Source of the DNA: Carya illinoinensis
Lineage: Eukaryota > Streptophyta > Magnoliopsida > Fagales > Juglandaceae
Assembly (NCBI RefSeq): GCF_018687715.1
Contig: NC_056758.1
Location: 36,179,467 to 36,243,466, forward strand
Direction: 5' to 3'
DNA length: 64,000 nt
Below the pieces are notes generated by a model, which was not told the DNA's origin, searched no databases, and worked only from the letters and a program-made list of their open reading frames with translations. Within the stretch, counting starts at the first letter, position 1. Every line of letters begins with the position of its first letter. This document shows, one piece after another, positions 24,401-36,824 of the stretch. The translations under genes were made by a program, and so were the position numbers.

Positions 24401-26934
24401 AGTCCATTTCCCCTCTTTGAAAACCTACAGCAAAGCTTTTCCATTCTCGACCACTCACAGTTCGTTGCTTGAACTTTGCAAACACAGTTTCAAAAAGATG
24501 AATTGGGAGATTCACACGGCTATGGTACCTTCCCGAAAAGAGTCTCAACAGAGTTGATTTTGACAGCAATTTAGCTGCAGCGAGAGTCCCGTCTCTGTGT
24601 ATGTGTCATCAACAGTCAATAATCCCGACACTCACGTGGGGTCCTTTATTTTGAGTAGGTCTCTGATTGTAACGCCGATACCTAAGCTGTGCTCCCCATG
24701 CTGACGTTTTTGACTCATAGGGAATGGCCACTGCTGAACTGGTTTTTCTGAAATGTCAACTCCATCCGGGAATAAAGTATGGAAATAATCAGCCTAATCA
24801 TTTTTTAATTACTAGCTCTATGACTTTCTTTTTTTTCGTTTTAAGTTAGGCAGAGTAATTTCGTTAATTTCGCTTTAACTTACCTTTTTTGACTAATTTC
24901 GTTATCTTCTGGAGGATGGTTTCCGTATTGAAGGTGTTAATCTTTTGGCTTCATTGGAGAACGTGGCTAGAAGATGTAGGATTAGGCATTAGCTCTGTTT
25001 CCCTTCTAATGTTTTAAAAGACAACACTCAACTTCTTAAAAAAGACTCGCTGCAACAAGTTTTTCTGGTCGTCATAACTCAAAACAGTGATTTGTAAATG
25101 TCATTAAAATAAATAAATCGATCGTAGCAGTTTGTTTCCCCTTAATTAAAAGGAAAAGAAAGAAAAGTGGGCAGCGGCCAAGACTAGTGATTAGACTGGA
25201 CTACTAAGGCTGGGGAAGCATTAGGGATGCATGAAAATGAAGGTATTTGAGATGGTGGGCACTTACCCATATAATGTGGCTTGGTCAACTAATTAATACG
25301 TGCATCTACAGATTTGAAAGTACCGAGGTTGCTTTATCATGTGGACCCTTTCAGTTTGCCAACGTGGCCCTAACATCCCATGTGGGATGCCCATGTCACC
25401 ATCATCTCGGTTGTTCCACCTCCACGTGGCACCACGTACGCCATTTAGTCAAAGATGTCGAATGAGGCGAAATTAAGGATGAAGAAGATTCTATAAGAAA
25501 ATCGTGGGATGTTGCATTTATATTCTTTTATTTTTTTTCTGTGATATGACTTGATGCTATCCAAAAGGCAAAAGCCTTTCTTCAACTCTTCACTAACTTG
25601 AGCGAAGAAAACGATTCTGTACATTAATCTCTACGAGTTTTATTTTTAAATGTTTTGATTTCTTCTTAGAATTCAAAGAATGTGGAGCTATTAAAAAACA
25701 GATTTTAGATTTCTTAAAAAAATCAAAATAATTATTTTGGTTTGAGTTTTCGATCATCATCATCATCTCAATTCTCATCATCATTTCATCATTTTAGGCA
25801 GACGTGATATTAGATAATTATAGATTATTTATTATATTTTACTTGTAAATTTATCATGTAATATCACAATATCATGGGACGATGAATAAATTTTATCTAA
25901 AAACAAATTGGACAAGTTGTTCAATTTTGGTACCTACCCACTTTCCTTTACACTAGAACTGTTTTTTCCCCCCTGAATTTTAGAAAAAAACCATCTCCGC
26001 GTTATAGAAGACAAGATTGTTTCATGTCAAATAAGGTATGTATAAAATATGTCTTTCGAGCCCCTCATTTATTTTGGAATATTACAATGTTTGACATAAC
26101 AACATTAATATATGATCCAATACTTTTCATAACATGCAACCAAGTTAATTATCACAATGTCCAGCCTGGATCAGACTCAATTGTAGCTTTCAAATAAAAA
26201 TTCAAACCATCTATGAAATGCTTAATTACTTAGCCACTATGTATTAGTCCCCTCCTCATAATGAGAAACGGCACTATAAATTGTCCATGTCCATTGCATA
26301 TCACCTCATCCCTCGCACACAGTCACCCCCATTTGTCAAAATATGCTATCATCCATATCGAGTTTCAAGTTCTAAGCTTCAAGTCGATCTTTACCAACAA
26401 TATTATAAATTAATGACCAATTCAAAGTAGTTATCTACAAACGGGCTAGACAGCCTAACTCTAATAATTGTTGAGAGAGACTCATTTTGTCCACAAGCAC
26501 TTAATCTTAAAGCATGTTGCTTATTTATCCTCAATTTTTGCTCTCTACATATGCTTCAAATATCGTATAAATTCAAGTATGTACTTGAAATATTTATTTC
26601 ATGCAAAACGCACGTACAAATTATGTTTAAGAAGTAATTCAAATCGAGTGGTGGGGGAGAGCGATTCCCGTTTAAATATAATAGGGTCGTCCCCATCCAA
26701 TCAGCACCCTTAAAATTTGGAAATCGTTGGATCACCATATATGTCAGCGTTGGAGGACGTTCGGAAGCATATATAATCTGATAATGAATAATGGGGGCAG
26801 TTCTAAAGTGGGGTCCGCCTGTTATTTTGATCCATCACAGGTTCACGGCGGGACCCAGTGAGTGAACATAAATCATCGTCATTGCCGGCCCTTTGGTTTA
26901 GGACCCCATCCCACGTCCCAGACTCCCTCCCTAA
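21428..26934. other. Non-coding region between the WAV3-like gene and the Harbinger-like element
   Basis: The first few hundred bases contain the probable 5' leader and promoter of the WAV3-like gene. Beyond that I see AT-rich sequence, an (AAT)n-type patch near 23410-23445, a GGAT repeat near 23465-23480 and one MITE-like copy. No frame resembles a known protein. Confidence 0.55.
25752..25895. repeat. MITE-like repeat, second copy of the 6605-6780 family
   Basis: It shares, in the opposite orientation, the core AGATTATTTATTATATTTTA and the flanking GTGATATTA and AATATCACA inverted pair. The left end is a CATCATCATC-rich stretch. Confidence 0.5.
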
Positions 26935-27073
26935 GAGCACTCACATCCGGCTCCCCATCTCTTCCGCATCCTCATATTTTAGGGATATTTTTAGGGTTTG
27001 ATCAAAAACCCTCCTCCATCCGGTTCCCCAAAATGGGGATGAAAATTAGGGGTGCTACAGGAGGTCCCCATAT

Positions 27074-27961
27074 TTGAGGACCTACTGTACATCCGCATCG
27101 CTCTCTCGCCCCAACGGTTGCCCCTTCCAGCCCGCGTCTTCTTCTCCCCCCCTCCCTCGCAACGCATACAGGAAGCTGGCTCTCCAGCTCCACCCGGACA
27201 AGCTCGTCCAGTCCGGCTTCTCCCAGGCCGAAGCCACCGCTCGGTTCCAAGAGCTGGCCCACGCCTACGAGGTCCTCTCCGACCCCAAAGAGCGTGCCTG
27301 GTACGATTCCCACCGCTCCCAGATTCTCTTCTCCGATCCCAGTTCGACCACCAACTCCGCCGTCCCCGACCTATTCTCCTTCTTCTCCAGCACTGCCTTC
27401 TCCGGCTACTCCAACTCCGGTCGTGGGTTCTACAAGGTCTACTCGGATCTTTTTGGTAAAGTCTATGCCAACGAGATCGATTTCGCCAGAAAATTGGGTT
27501 TGGGGCTGGACTCGGTCCGCGAAGCTCCTGTCATGGGGGATCTGGAGAGTCCGTACGCGCAGGTGACTGCGTTCTACAACTATTGGCTAGGGTTTTCCAC
27601 GGTGAGGAAGAAGGAGGAAGAGAGGGAGAGGAAGAGAGCGTTGGAGAGGGAGAGATTGGAGAAGCTTAGGGATTACGTGGAGCCAGATTCCTCCAAACAA
27701 GAGGTGGTCCAGTTGATCAAGCGCTTCGGGGCTTATCTCACCATCAAGATTTCCAAGCTCCTCCCGATCTCCCTCCAAAACCTGGATTCACGATCTGTTG
27801 GGGCCATTGCGGGGCTTGCTGTTGCAATAGTCTTCACTTGGAGGCTTTTGAGATCACCTAGTCAACCTCAAAGAAGGCAACCCAAACGGCAAGCTGGTAC
27901 ACCCAGTAGTTCGGGTGCCAATACCAATTCAAATCCTGGTTGGAACCGACTGGCATATTGA
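27074..27961 (+). CDS. Chimeric open frame: JJJ1/DNAJC21-type J-protein fused to PEX22 N-terminus
   Basis: The frame has 295 codons. Residues 1-28 match nothing I know and come from element or leader sequence. Residues 29-177 follow plant JJJ1 (DNAJC21-like): J-domain helix II with HPD at 40-42, [20 protein letters not shown], then [10 protein letters not shown] and [16 protein letters not shown]. Residues 178-204 ([20 protein letters not shown] and on) match a later charged part of the same protein, so the intervening part is missing. From about residue 205 the frame is PEX22, the peroxisomal membrane anchor of the PEX4 ubiquitin-conjugating enzyme: [14 protein letters not shown], then a membrane segment at about 240-257 ([18 protein letters not shown]) and RRQPKRQA. 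J-domain helix I is lost. There are no introns. Whether it is expressed is unknown; it may be an inert gene-fragment fusion. Confidence 0.8.
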   Translation: MRTYCTSASLSRPNGCPFQPASSSPPLPRNAYRKLALQLHPDKLVQSGFSQAEATARFQELAHAYEVLSDPKERAWYDSHRSQILFSDPSSTTNSAVPDLFSFFSSTAFSGYSNSGRGFYKVYSDLFGKVYANEIDFARKLGLGLDSVREAPVMGDLESPYAQVTAFYNYWLGFSTVRKKEEERERKRALERERLEKLRDYVEPDSSKQEVVQLIKRFGAYLTIKISKLLPISLQNLDSRSVGAIAGLAVAIVFTWRLLRSPSQPQRRQPKRQAGTPSSSGANTNSNPGWNRLAY

Positions 27962-28097
27962 CTCAAATCCTGAAATCATTTCTCAATTATCTAGATTCAT
28001 CAAATATCATCTTCACATATCTCCTAACAGCCCCGAACGGACTGCTCCAAATGTATTCAGCACCCCATCCTTGGAACAGTTCTTTGGATGTGTCTAA
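27942..28097 (+). pseudogene. PEX22 C-terminal fragment, out of frame with the chimera
   Basis: In a different frame from the chimera, this stretch encodes the end of plant PEX22: [18 protein letters not shown], later APNVFS and the terminal LEQFFGCV before a stop. The middle of PEX22, including most of its PEX4-binding domain, is missing between the two pieces. The deletion leaves the tail out of frame, so the upstream chimera ends in NRLAY shortly after the join. The region from 28098 to about 28383 looks like the PEX22 3' untranslated region. Confidence 0.8.
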
Positions 28098-28383
28098 GTT
28101 CTAACTCTGAAAACCAGAAAAAGATGGTAATATATTTTGGAACTTTTGCTAGGTTTGCCTTCTCTCCCCTATGGATTTTATTCATAACTTGGAGTTTCTG
28201 TTCGATAAAAGCTCGATGTTCTTTGTATCCTCATACGGCTGGTATTCAGATGAAAACTTGTATTTCCTTCCCAATGTTTTTAAGGGAGAGAAGTCTTCGT
28301 TGCTTGTAATCCGTGTAATAGATTTGGTCTACATCCGAACTTGATCATCGGAAATCTCATCAAATGGAAGGTCTTTGTAACTT

Positions 28384-28406
28384 AAAAAAAAAAAAAAAAA
28401 AAAAAA
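28384..28406 (+). repeat. Poly(A) tract of 23 bases after the PEX22 3' region
   Basis: An uninterrupted A run follows the presumed 3' untranslated region of the PEX22 piece, on the coding strand. This is the expected mark of a reverse-transcribed polyadenylated mRNA. A-runs also arise by slippage, so on its own it is suggestive only. Confidence 0.75.
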
Positions 28407-31003
28407 GTTCAAGAGTGAGAAGCAATGGAAGAACCACGAGCAGTCCAAAAAAATTTTATAGAAATTGATATTTGAAAAAGAAGATAATAAGACGAAAGAG
28501 TTAGTAGTTAAAATTGTAAATAGAAGAGAGAGAAAAAAGTAATAAAAAAAGAATAGAGAAATATTATTTAATAGAATAGAGATAGGGATGGGGAATGGGA
28601 TGTGGGAGGTTTTTAGAAGATGAATAAAATTTAGGAATAAATTTGAGGAAAGGTGATTTTGAGTTAAATTATAGGGATGGGGATGAAGATCCGGATGAGG
28701 ATGCTCTAACCCATCCACATGCATTATTGATATATATATAAATCCCCCCTTTTTTTTTTATGTTTGTCTGTTTGTTTATTGTTTTCTTATTGGCCGTATC
28801 TTTATATAATTCAAATAACTTGTTTCTTAAATAATAGAAAATGAAATCAACATTCAGAACAACCCTTTTAGATTCAGTACTCATCATTATTATTTTTATT
28901 TATCGATCTGACAAATAAACAATCTTTAAAAGCAAACATGGCCAACCCTTTTTGACCAGCATTGAGAAATTTTTAGTAAAATTATCTCCTTCTGACAGTG
29001 CAAGCAACAAGTAAGACAAATGTCTAATAGATTGATCGAACACATGACGCTGGTACTGCATTAATCAAATTAAAGATCATATATATTAGTTTTGAGAAGA
29101 AAAAAAAATGTGTTTTCATCTTTCTTTTTTTCCATTATCATTTCATGATTAGTGATATGGTAATGCATGCATGATTCATGTTAAAAAAAAAAAAAATTCA
29201 ACGAAATATAATAATTAAAAAAAAATTCTCGTAGAGGATCGAGAAATCGCAACCAAAAAAAAAAAACGGGAGCGCCGATTGATCAAGGAATTAAAGGTTT
29301 GTTTAAAAGTGATGATTTTTGTAAATTAATGACTTTGATCTGGAGTTTAGGAGCTAGATGCCCGCGCAGAGCAAGCACATGACATGAATTGGACACCCCA
29401 TATGGAAGAGATATCGATACCATCAGGGCATTGATCACTATGTTAAAGTACAAGTTGAGCATTGTATGTTGCAGCAATTTGATAATTATTAAGATATCGC
29501 CTCAAAATGTGTCCATGAACATGTGAATCAAGCTAGCAGAACCCAATATATGGGCACGTAGTGCCATCACATGATAAACTGATATATATATATATATTAA
29601 TGAATTCTTAACTGTAATAGTGTTATCTTTTTATTGAGCTTTAGTTTATGGGAAGCTGAATCTCTTAACCCATTTGTTAATTAAGGTAACTCAGATTCGA
29701 TGATGTCATCATGATGACAGAATTAGGCCTAATGCATGTCCAAATTAATTATGACAAGTTGAATTTTAATAACAAGAAAAACAATAAAAATAAGCATATG
29801 ATCATAATATATAATAATAAATAGAGGTTATATATAAGGAGATCGTGTATAATTTTTGGTCTAAATCAACATTAATTGGTGGGTGAGCTAGCTCACATGG
29901 GTGATGAGGCTTAGAAAAAAGAAATTAAAAGGAGATTGGTTCGAAACATATGAGAGAATATCCTTAAAAAATTAGGCTTAAAACAATAATGAATAAGGAC
30001 ATTAATGGGCTCGAAAATGAAAGCCTTCCTTCCGAATGGTCGTTGAGATGTAGTGTAGCCATTATTGGGGCACATGCTGTGAACTGATTAACTGCTAGAA
30101 ACCCTAACGACCATATATTATATTTATAACATAGCGTGGCTAAACTAACATGGCCATATTACTTTGATATTATTTTATTGTTGTCAGTCGAGAAGTAGGA
30201 CTCATTTTAATGTTCATAGGGGGACATGATGTACATACCAACCATCTTGCACTTTGCAAAAAGTCAGAAGAAATTGAGATTGGCCGGTTTATTTCCTTTG
30301 AAAATGAAGGCTGCCTCAATTAATGGATATGGATTGAGGATTTTGAGGATAATGGGGGTTTTTTTTTTTTAATTATATAACATATATACAAATTATATCA
30401 GTTAATTAAATAGCTTCAGGGAAATTTATGTGACCGATCAGTGTCATGTCTGTTCAAACGACGGACAGCAGGTCAAATTAACCTGACCAATCAATGCAAA
30501 TGCCATGAAGTTTTGTTCACAACTACATGCTAAGTGCATGGTGATGTCAATATTAATGGTGGTCCAAACCCGGCAATTTAACGGAAATATTTTGTCGTCG
30601 GCAGATACGATGAGGACGAGCGTGTCGTGATCAACCTTGATATTGGCTGGCTGCATTCTTGACGCTATATTAATGCATTTGCTGTGTTCTGTTCGATCCA
30701 AACAAAAGTTGGAAAGATGGATATTTTGTTTAATAAATGCTCCATCTGCAGGCAGGCAGGCATCCCCGCAACATGACTATATTTAGAGCTAAAAAAATGG
30801 GTGAATATTAGCGAAAAACAACGTGGTTTTAAACTGTGAGAAACTTATTAACCTCAGCCCTTATCCAGTACTACCTGATCTCTATCGGCTGATGATGATC
30901 ACCAATAGACAGAAAAAAGGACAACTCTATATGCATGGTTAGCTCTTCTCTAGAACCAGAATGTGTGTATAATTCTAGTGTGATGGTGACGACTGGGTTT
31001 GCA

Positions 31004-31039
31004 ATACATACATACATACATACATATATATATATATAT
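31004..31039. repeat. Compound (ATAC)n(AT)n microsatellite
   Basis: About five ATAC units pass directly into an AT run. Confidence 0.9.
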
Positions 31040-32027
31040 TTAGTTGTTAGAATTTTGTTTGAAACCAGCTCGAGTCAAATAATACTGCATGCTTCATTTG
31101 TCAAAAACTTGGGGGAAAATCATATATCTTTTTTGAAATTAAAATACATAATTAATTGTCGCGTTTAAAAAGAAATTAAAAATCGAAAAAATTAAGAAAG
31201 GCCAGCTGAAATTTATCACGAAACAATGGGAAGGAAGATTGAAGAGTTGATCAGGATCACGATCATGCATTTAGTGGATTAATTATTTTATACATAAAGT
31301 ATGTATTTATTTTCTTATACGACAGTCACATAATTTTATGTATTTATTTTCTAAGACAGTCTCAAAGTTACCCACCCAACTAAACAATGAGAAAAATTAA
31401 AACGAAATCTGTGGGTCAAAAAACCATGTCGATCGATTTCTGGCCCACTACGATTGATCATATATGCAGTCAGTTCCACACGGCAGCTCGTGCTTTGACT
31501 AGATAGCGCACAAGCCTGGAGTCTTGCAGAGGATTTACCTGCAAGATTGAACGTATGGACGTTTCTTGCAACCATGCATGAATATTCCAAGCTGTGTCTG
31601 CCCGACAAAACTATCGAGTGCTACATAACTCGTGAACCCGTGATTACTGTTACTCCCCAACTGGAAGCCTTTTTGTGTTGCTACTGACGTTAGAAGATAA
31701 TTAAAATAATTAAAGTTCATCTCTTTTTAATTTTTTAGACGTGGAAGTTCTACATATTTGACTTGGTGCTAAATTAACTAGTTACGTTTCTGTGGAGGGA
31801 CCAGAACCAATGCGTGTTCAAAAGTAATGACTAGTCTTAGACATAAACAAAAAGGAAAGGGCAAAAAAAAAGGGGAAAAGATAAGACTCTAATGCCAATC
31901 TACTACTCAAAGGGTAACGTGTCCAAGAACTACACAGCTTGCTCTTGCCACCATTCACCTTTTAGTCGTGAAAATTTGACATGCTAGGGGTGGATCATGT
32001 GTTGGATGATAGGGACACATTTTATAA

Positions 32028-32174
32028 GTTTGTCTTGGAATCACAAGAGTATCTCAAATAATTTGTAAATAGTACTAGTAAAATAGTAGTGAATAATTTG
32101 TGAATTAGTATTAATCTTTTTGTACATAATAATGAAGTAGCCTGAAAAGAGTTGAGACAATTATGCTCCCAAAC
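32028..32174 (-). repeat. MITE-like repeat with GTTTG...CAAAC ends
   Basis: It begins GTTTGTCTTGGAATC and ends TGCTCCCAAAC. The inside has TCTCAAATAATTTGTAAATA, then AAAATAGTAGTGAATAATTT, and near the end GTTGAGACAATTATG. It resembles the same broad MITE group as 49352-49510. Confidence 0.5.
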
Positions 32175-32277
32175 AGAGCCCAAGCCTATCTGGGAATGAC
32201 GAGTCAATTAGTACTATGTGTAAAATATATGAAAAGGCGACGGAAGAAATAAATTAATGAATAATTGTTTATACCTT

Positions 32278-32280
<3 letters not shown>

Positions 32281-32321
<41 letters not shown>
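32281..32321. repeat. (AT)n microsatellite, about 40 bases
   Basis: Pure AT dinucleotide run. Confidence 0.95.
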
Positions 32322-32324
<3 letters not shown>

Positions 32325-35289
32325 CGATGGGAGGATTGCTATAAGAAAGGAGAAAACAAGCTATACAGTGATATATATCATTACCCCAAATCAATAAATC
32401 ATTGGGTTGGTTTGTTTTTATTATGCATGCAGGCGCAGCTTGTGTTGTGGAAATTTCAGAAAGGGAAAGTTTTGTGGCTCCAATCCATTTGGTACTTTGG
32501 GAAGGATGGATTGAAAACCGCAACATGCATATTAGCTAGAAGTTTACCTCTATTCTCTGTGGTGTGACATCCTACTCATGAATAGAAGGTCCTTTTATGG
32601 CATGCGTATAACAGATATGCTCCAGATTAGGTTTTTGCTTTCTCACGAAAAAGTATATCTATTAGGTAGATCTATTGACCTGATCAGGATGTAATGTATG
32701 TTGAACATTCTCATATAATATACCTACGTGTTAAAGCATATCTAATCACTTTAAATATTTCACATTATTCCTCGCTTCCTCTGTTCCAATCTTGCAAGGT
32801 TTCTTCTGTAGTACTCGTCCATTTTAGGTATTTTCCTATTTTAATTCCAACTCAATAATAAAAACACAACAACAACGATATCCAATATGGACGCGGTTTA
32901 CATGCTTCTTAAGACTTGACATTATAATCTCATGCACCTAATAATCTGCAGGACATAGCAGAAGGTTACAACGAACAAGCTGCAATATGGTCATGTGGAA
33001 TGTTTTTGTAGACTGATTAGGGTTGCAGACATGATGCATAAAACAAGTCATGACCCCATGCATGCATGTTACATATACTGCTACTTTGCCAGCTTTGGAT
33101 TGAAAATCGTTTTTGCACCGAAAGATGGAGTAAAGGTTCATTACAAAGGTCCATGTCGCGATCTAGTTAATTTCATAGTAGCTTTGTGTTTTGGACTTTC
33201 TAAAACTTAAAACAGATTACATGCAGTTGTCCTTATCTAGTACGTACCTCTGTTTACAGGCTTGCTTGCAACGTGTCAGCTTCTAAAGAACTAGGTCGGT
33301 CGTTGTTCACATAAAATTAGTCGCATGCATCGATATTCATCGGTCAGACCCATCATGGAATGTAATGATTTGGGGGGAATTTTGTCTTTCCTCCTGGTAA
33401 TTAATATATCATCTAGACGACTTGTATAACATATACAAGTTTCATGTTTTTCAAATCCACCAAACCCAACTACCCTACTATATATATCCACTCCAACTTA
33501 TCCAAACCTTACAGCAATTTCAATCTTAGAAGTAATTTATGGTAAAAGAAGAACACAAAAAATGTAGTTGCGTGTTAGCCTAACTATTGCAATGAGTCCT
33601 TTTGATCACACACAGACACGCGCACGCACACATATATATTCGTTCATGCACTTCTAAAACTGGGGCATCAAAGAGAGTTGGATTAATTTGTAAAAGGTTA
33701 GGTGATTTATCAACATAGTTTAATACATATAGATAAAGTGAATAGGTGAAATCATGCATTCAACAAGTTAGTTTATGTTTTTCCTATACCGGTCTTTCAA
33801 AGATTGTTATCTCCTCTGCTTTCTGGTCACTGGAATTGTTTCATCGACACTAGCTTTTGAGAAAGTTTTTCCACTATAGCCATTCCTTGCTGCTCACTCT
33901 GTTTCAAACTCTATCCGCTGCCACTTTAGCAGGAGACTTTCCACTTTTTGAGGAGTGTAATTGAAGGGATGGGCATAGATTTGGAGGCAGGTCATGGGTT
34001 TTTATCCCAGTAGGTATGATGCAGAGAAAAAAAATGCCTGCATTTGACTTGGATATATGCATTGCACTCAGAAGAAAAGAGGCCGATGCAAAATCCATGA
34101 ACAGAAATGAATCCAAAAAAACAGGTTAAGATCAAGTTACAACCAAGTCGTTCCCTAAAGCAACCGATAAGGTTCCAGTTCCATATTCGAATGTCACATT
34201 TGCAAGTTCAACTGTGCATGAAATACACGGCGGAGAAGTACTTAATTCCTACCTACATCATCATCAGGGTCTAAAATGATAATCAATATTAATCATTTAG
34301 ATCACGACCAATCATGCTTATAAGCTGTACCAAAGGGATAGAGTCGATACAAATTAATGTCAACTCAATTAGGTGATACGAATTTCAAAGGCCTAAAACT
34401 TGGAAAACTTTGGGTACGTAGGGATGGGGACCAATAATTTACATTAATAATGATTTACTTAGTATCTGATGAGGGGACCAAAGATGATAGTGGCGTTGAA
34501 ATGCTAATCAATGAGACAGTTTAAAATCATTGCTCTCACCTGCTTAGATTGCACTTTGGATTATAAGGTTTATAATAATACTGCCATGCGTTAGAATTTT
34601 GAATAAAGAGGAAGCCTTTAAAATAGGCTTTGTAGACATTAAAGTTGATTCTAATTTAGACTGGGAGCTGATTCGTTCTGTCAAGGAAATAAATTGTGAA
34701 GGAAATAACAAAAGCAAGTTTGGAATATGCCTCGGGAAAGTTGGTCGCTTAGCACGTTTATGGCTATTATAATTATTTGAGCTGCTATAACATGATTGAT
34801 TGCCATGAATAAAATAATAAATGTATTTCTTTATTTTTCATTGATTCTATCCAGAAGCTACCTTCCTCCGAATCGCACCTACGTGATATTTATGCATGCC
34901 CTGCATCATCTAAAGATGTCTACAATGTTGGGTAATAATGATATGATACATGTAAGCTGGATGAATAATTGTCAATAATCATGCATTGATGACCAATAAT
35001 GCCTGGCTATTGACAGATGAATCTAAATAGATCCTCGATCTTAGGCATAGAGGATTTTTTTTTAAAGTGCGTTTTAGGGTCTATGATTTATCTGGGCTGT
35101 TGGAAATTGGATCAAGCTTTTTGCCTAAGCCAGGACCCATTTGGATAAATGGGGCCTTAATTTATAAATAAGATAATCCTATTTGAATTATCAAAACAGT
35201 GTGCTTATTTAATAGAATTATTATTTTATGAGTACTTTTTTTTATTGGAAAAGTCTAAACTACCTAGCCTATTCTCTAAAAAAACTAAT

Positions 35290-35681
35290 CAATAATATAA
35301 TTGAAGTCTTATTAAAATCTTATAAAAAGCAAGATCGGACTTCTCTTTTCCAAACAATGTGAGATTACACCACCTACCATTATCCTTATCATATAAGGTA
35401 TTACAATTTATCCCCATTTAATTCTAAGCATTCTTATCAAATTTGTCCGTTATAGATGGCACGGCTCAAGTCCCACATTTCTGGTTAAGATAGGCTCTGA
35501 TATTATTTGTAATGCGTCAATAGAAAGCCCAAATCACATGACTTATACTCTAAAAGAAATAGTTAATGATACAATTAAAACCTCATTAGAATCTTCCAAA
35601 AAGCAAAAATTCTCATTTTCAAGTAATATAAGATTTCATACATTACCTATCATTATTCTTATCATAAGGAATATTACATTT
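35290..35681 (+). repeat. Diverged direct repeat, about 120 bp units 274 bp apart
   Basis: The unit at 35290-35409 (ATAATTGAAGTCTTATTAAA, then AATCTTATAAAAAGCAAGAT and ACCTACCATTATCCTTATCA) is repeated at 35564-35681 with many substitutions. The segment between the copies, including AGATGGCACGGCTCAAGTCC, is unique here. This looks like part of an old dispersed repeat; no terminal structure was found. Confidence 0.6.
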
Positions 35682-36824
35682 ATAAGGTAATTTACGTTCA
35701 ACTTACTTGGGAAAATTTATATTTTAATTAAATTAATGGATTAACTTGTTTTGTATTTTCCACCTTCGTGAAAAAATGTACACTTTAACTCATTAAATTT
35801 CAACCTGTTTCATTAATCGCAGTAACTATTCGCACTTTGAGAAAGTGCGATAATTCATTCTAATAAAAAAACTTGAGAAAGAAAAGGTAAACATGACAAA
35901 GAAACCCTCGATTGACGGTTAAACGTCGACCTCGTTTGCCTCGTTTATGAAGCGTCACCATGATTTAACTGAAACATGCGAAAGCATTTTTAACTGCTGA
36001 CAATTTACCTTGCATGTACTGCAATACAATGTGGTACCAACTCCTTTATCAAGGTCAATGTTTCAGGCTATGTGCGGCCCCCCCCTCCCTAAACCCCAAC
36101 TGCACTGCCATATATAATTTAAACACATCAATAATGCAGCCAGTGATCAGAGCAGCACATGCCCAGCTCTTGTCTACTCCGACAACCATATCCAAGGGGC
36201 TGGGCGATATCTCATTAGTTTAAGAGCAAGCTACAGAAAAACTTCAAATTATGAATCTTGGCAGAATAATGTCTTTTTCTCTTTCTTTTCTGTTTCGCTT
36301 GTGACTTCAATATTATATAATATAAGACATGCATGTTAATGCTAAATGTAAAGCTTTCAGATATGGTAATAGTATGCCATGGATGATGCATACGCACAGG
36401 TAAAAGGTGCAAACGACATGAAACGGAAAGAAGTCAGGCTGACAGACAAGTTGGAGGCCTTTGATCATTCAGACATTACATATAGCATTACGTTTCACAG
36501 GACAATTAATGCACTTTACATACTAAGCATGCAGTATAGGAACAGGAAACTGCAAAGGTAAAGTACTCCCGCATACATAAGGTCTTAGGAGTCTTACAAA
36601 TATAATAAACTAGAAACAGCTCATACAAGAACATTAGTTCCATGGCAACCAAAAACATAAAGATGGAAACATGGTAAAAGCAGCCAACACATGATCTCCT
36701 ACCCAGTCCGACAGCCTACCATTCCTCATTGTCCTCCCCTACTAAATCTGGTTAACTTGCCTTTCTGCCCCTATCCTGATCTTTTGGTAGGCTACTGGAA
36801 GGATAGGATCATGTCCAGAGCTAG

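Larger units (their letters stand above)
26935..28706. mobile_element. PIF/Harbinger-like element carrying a chimeric retrocopy
   Basis: The left end, GAGCACTCACATCCGG (26935-26950), and the right end, read in reverse as GAGCATCCTCATCCGG (28706-28691), match at 13 of 16 bases. They are flanked by TAA at 26932-26934 and TAA at 28707-28709. Termini beginning GAGCAT and a 3 bp TAA/TTA duplication are typical of plant PIF/Harbinger elements. About 140 bases of left arm and 300 bases of right arm surround an intronless gene chimera and a poly(A) run. No transposase is present, so it would depend on one supplied in trans. The superfamily call is inferred from ends and duplication only. Confidence 0.7.
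28710..36824. other. Non-coding region between the Harbinger-like element and the Aux/IAA gene
   Basis: This is long AT-rich sequence with short chance frames only. It contains several microsatellites, one MITE-like copy at 32028-32174 and a diverged direct repeat at 35290-35681, entered separately. I see no RNA gene or recognisable coding remnant. Confidence 0.55.

Noticed and set aside
27002..27459. Overlapping frames on both strands at the start of the chimera
   Set aside because: They are alternative readings of the GC-rich J-protein part; only the frame starting at 27074 carries family motifs.
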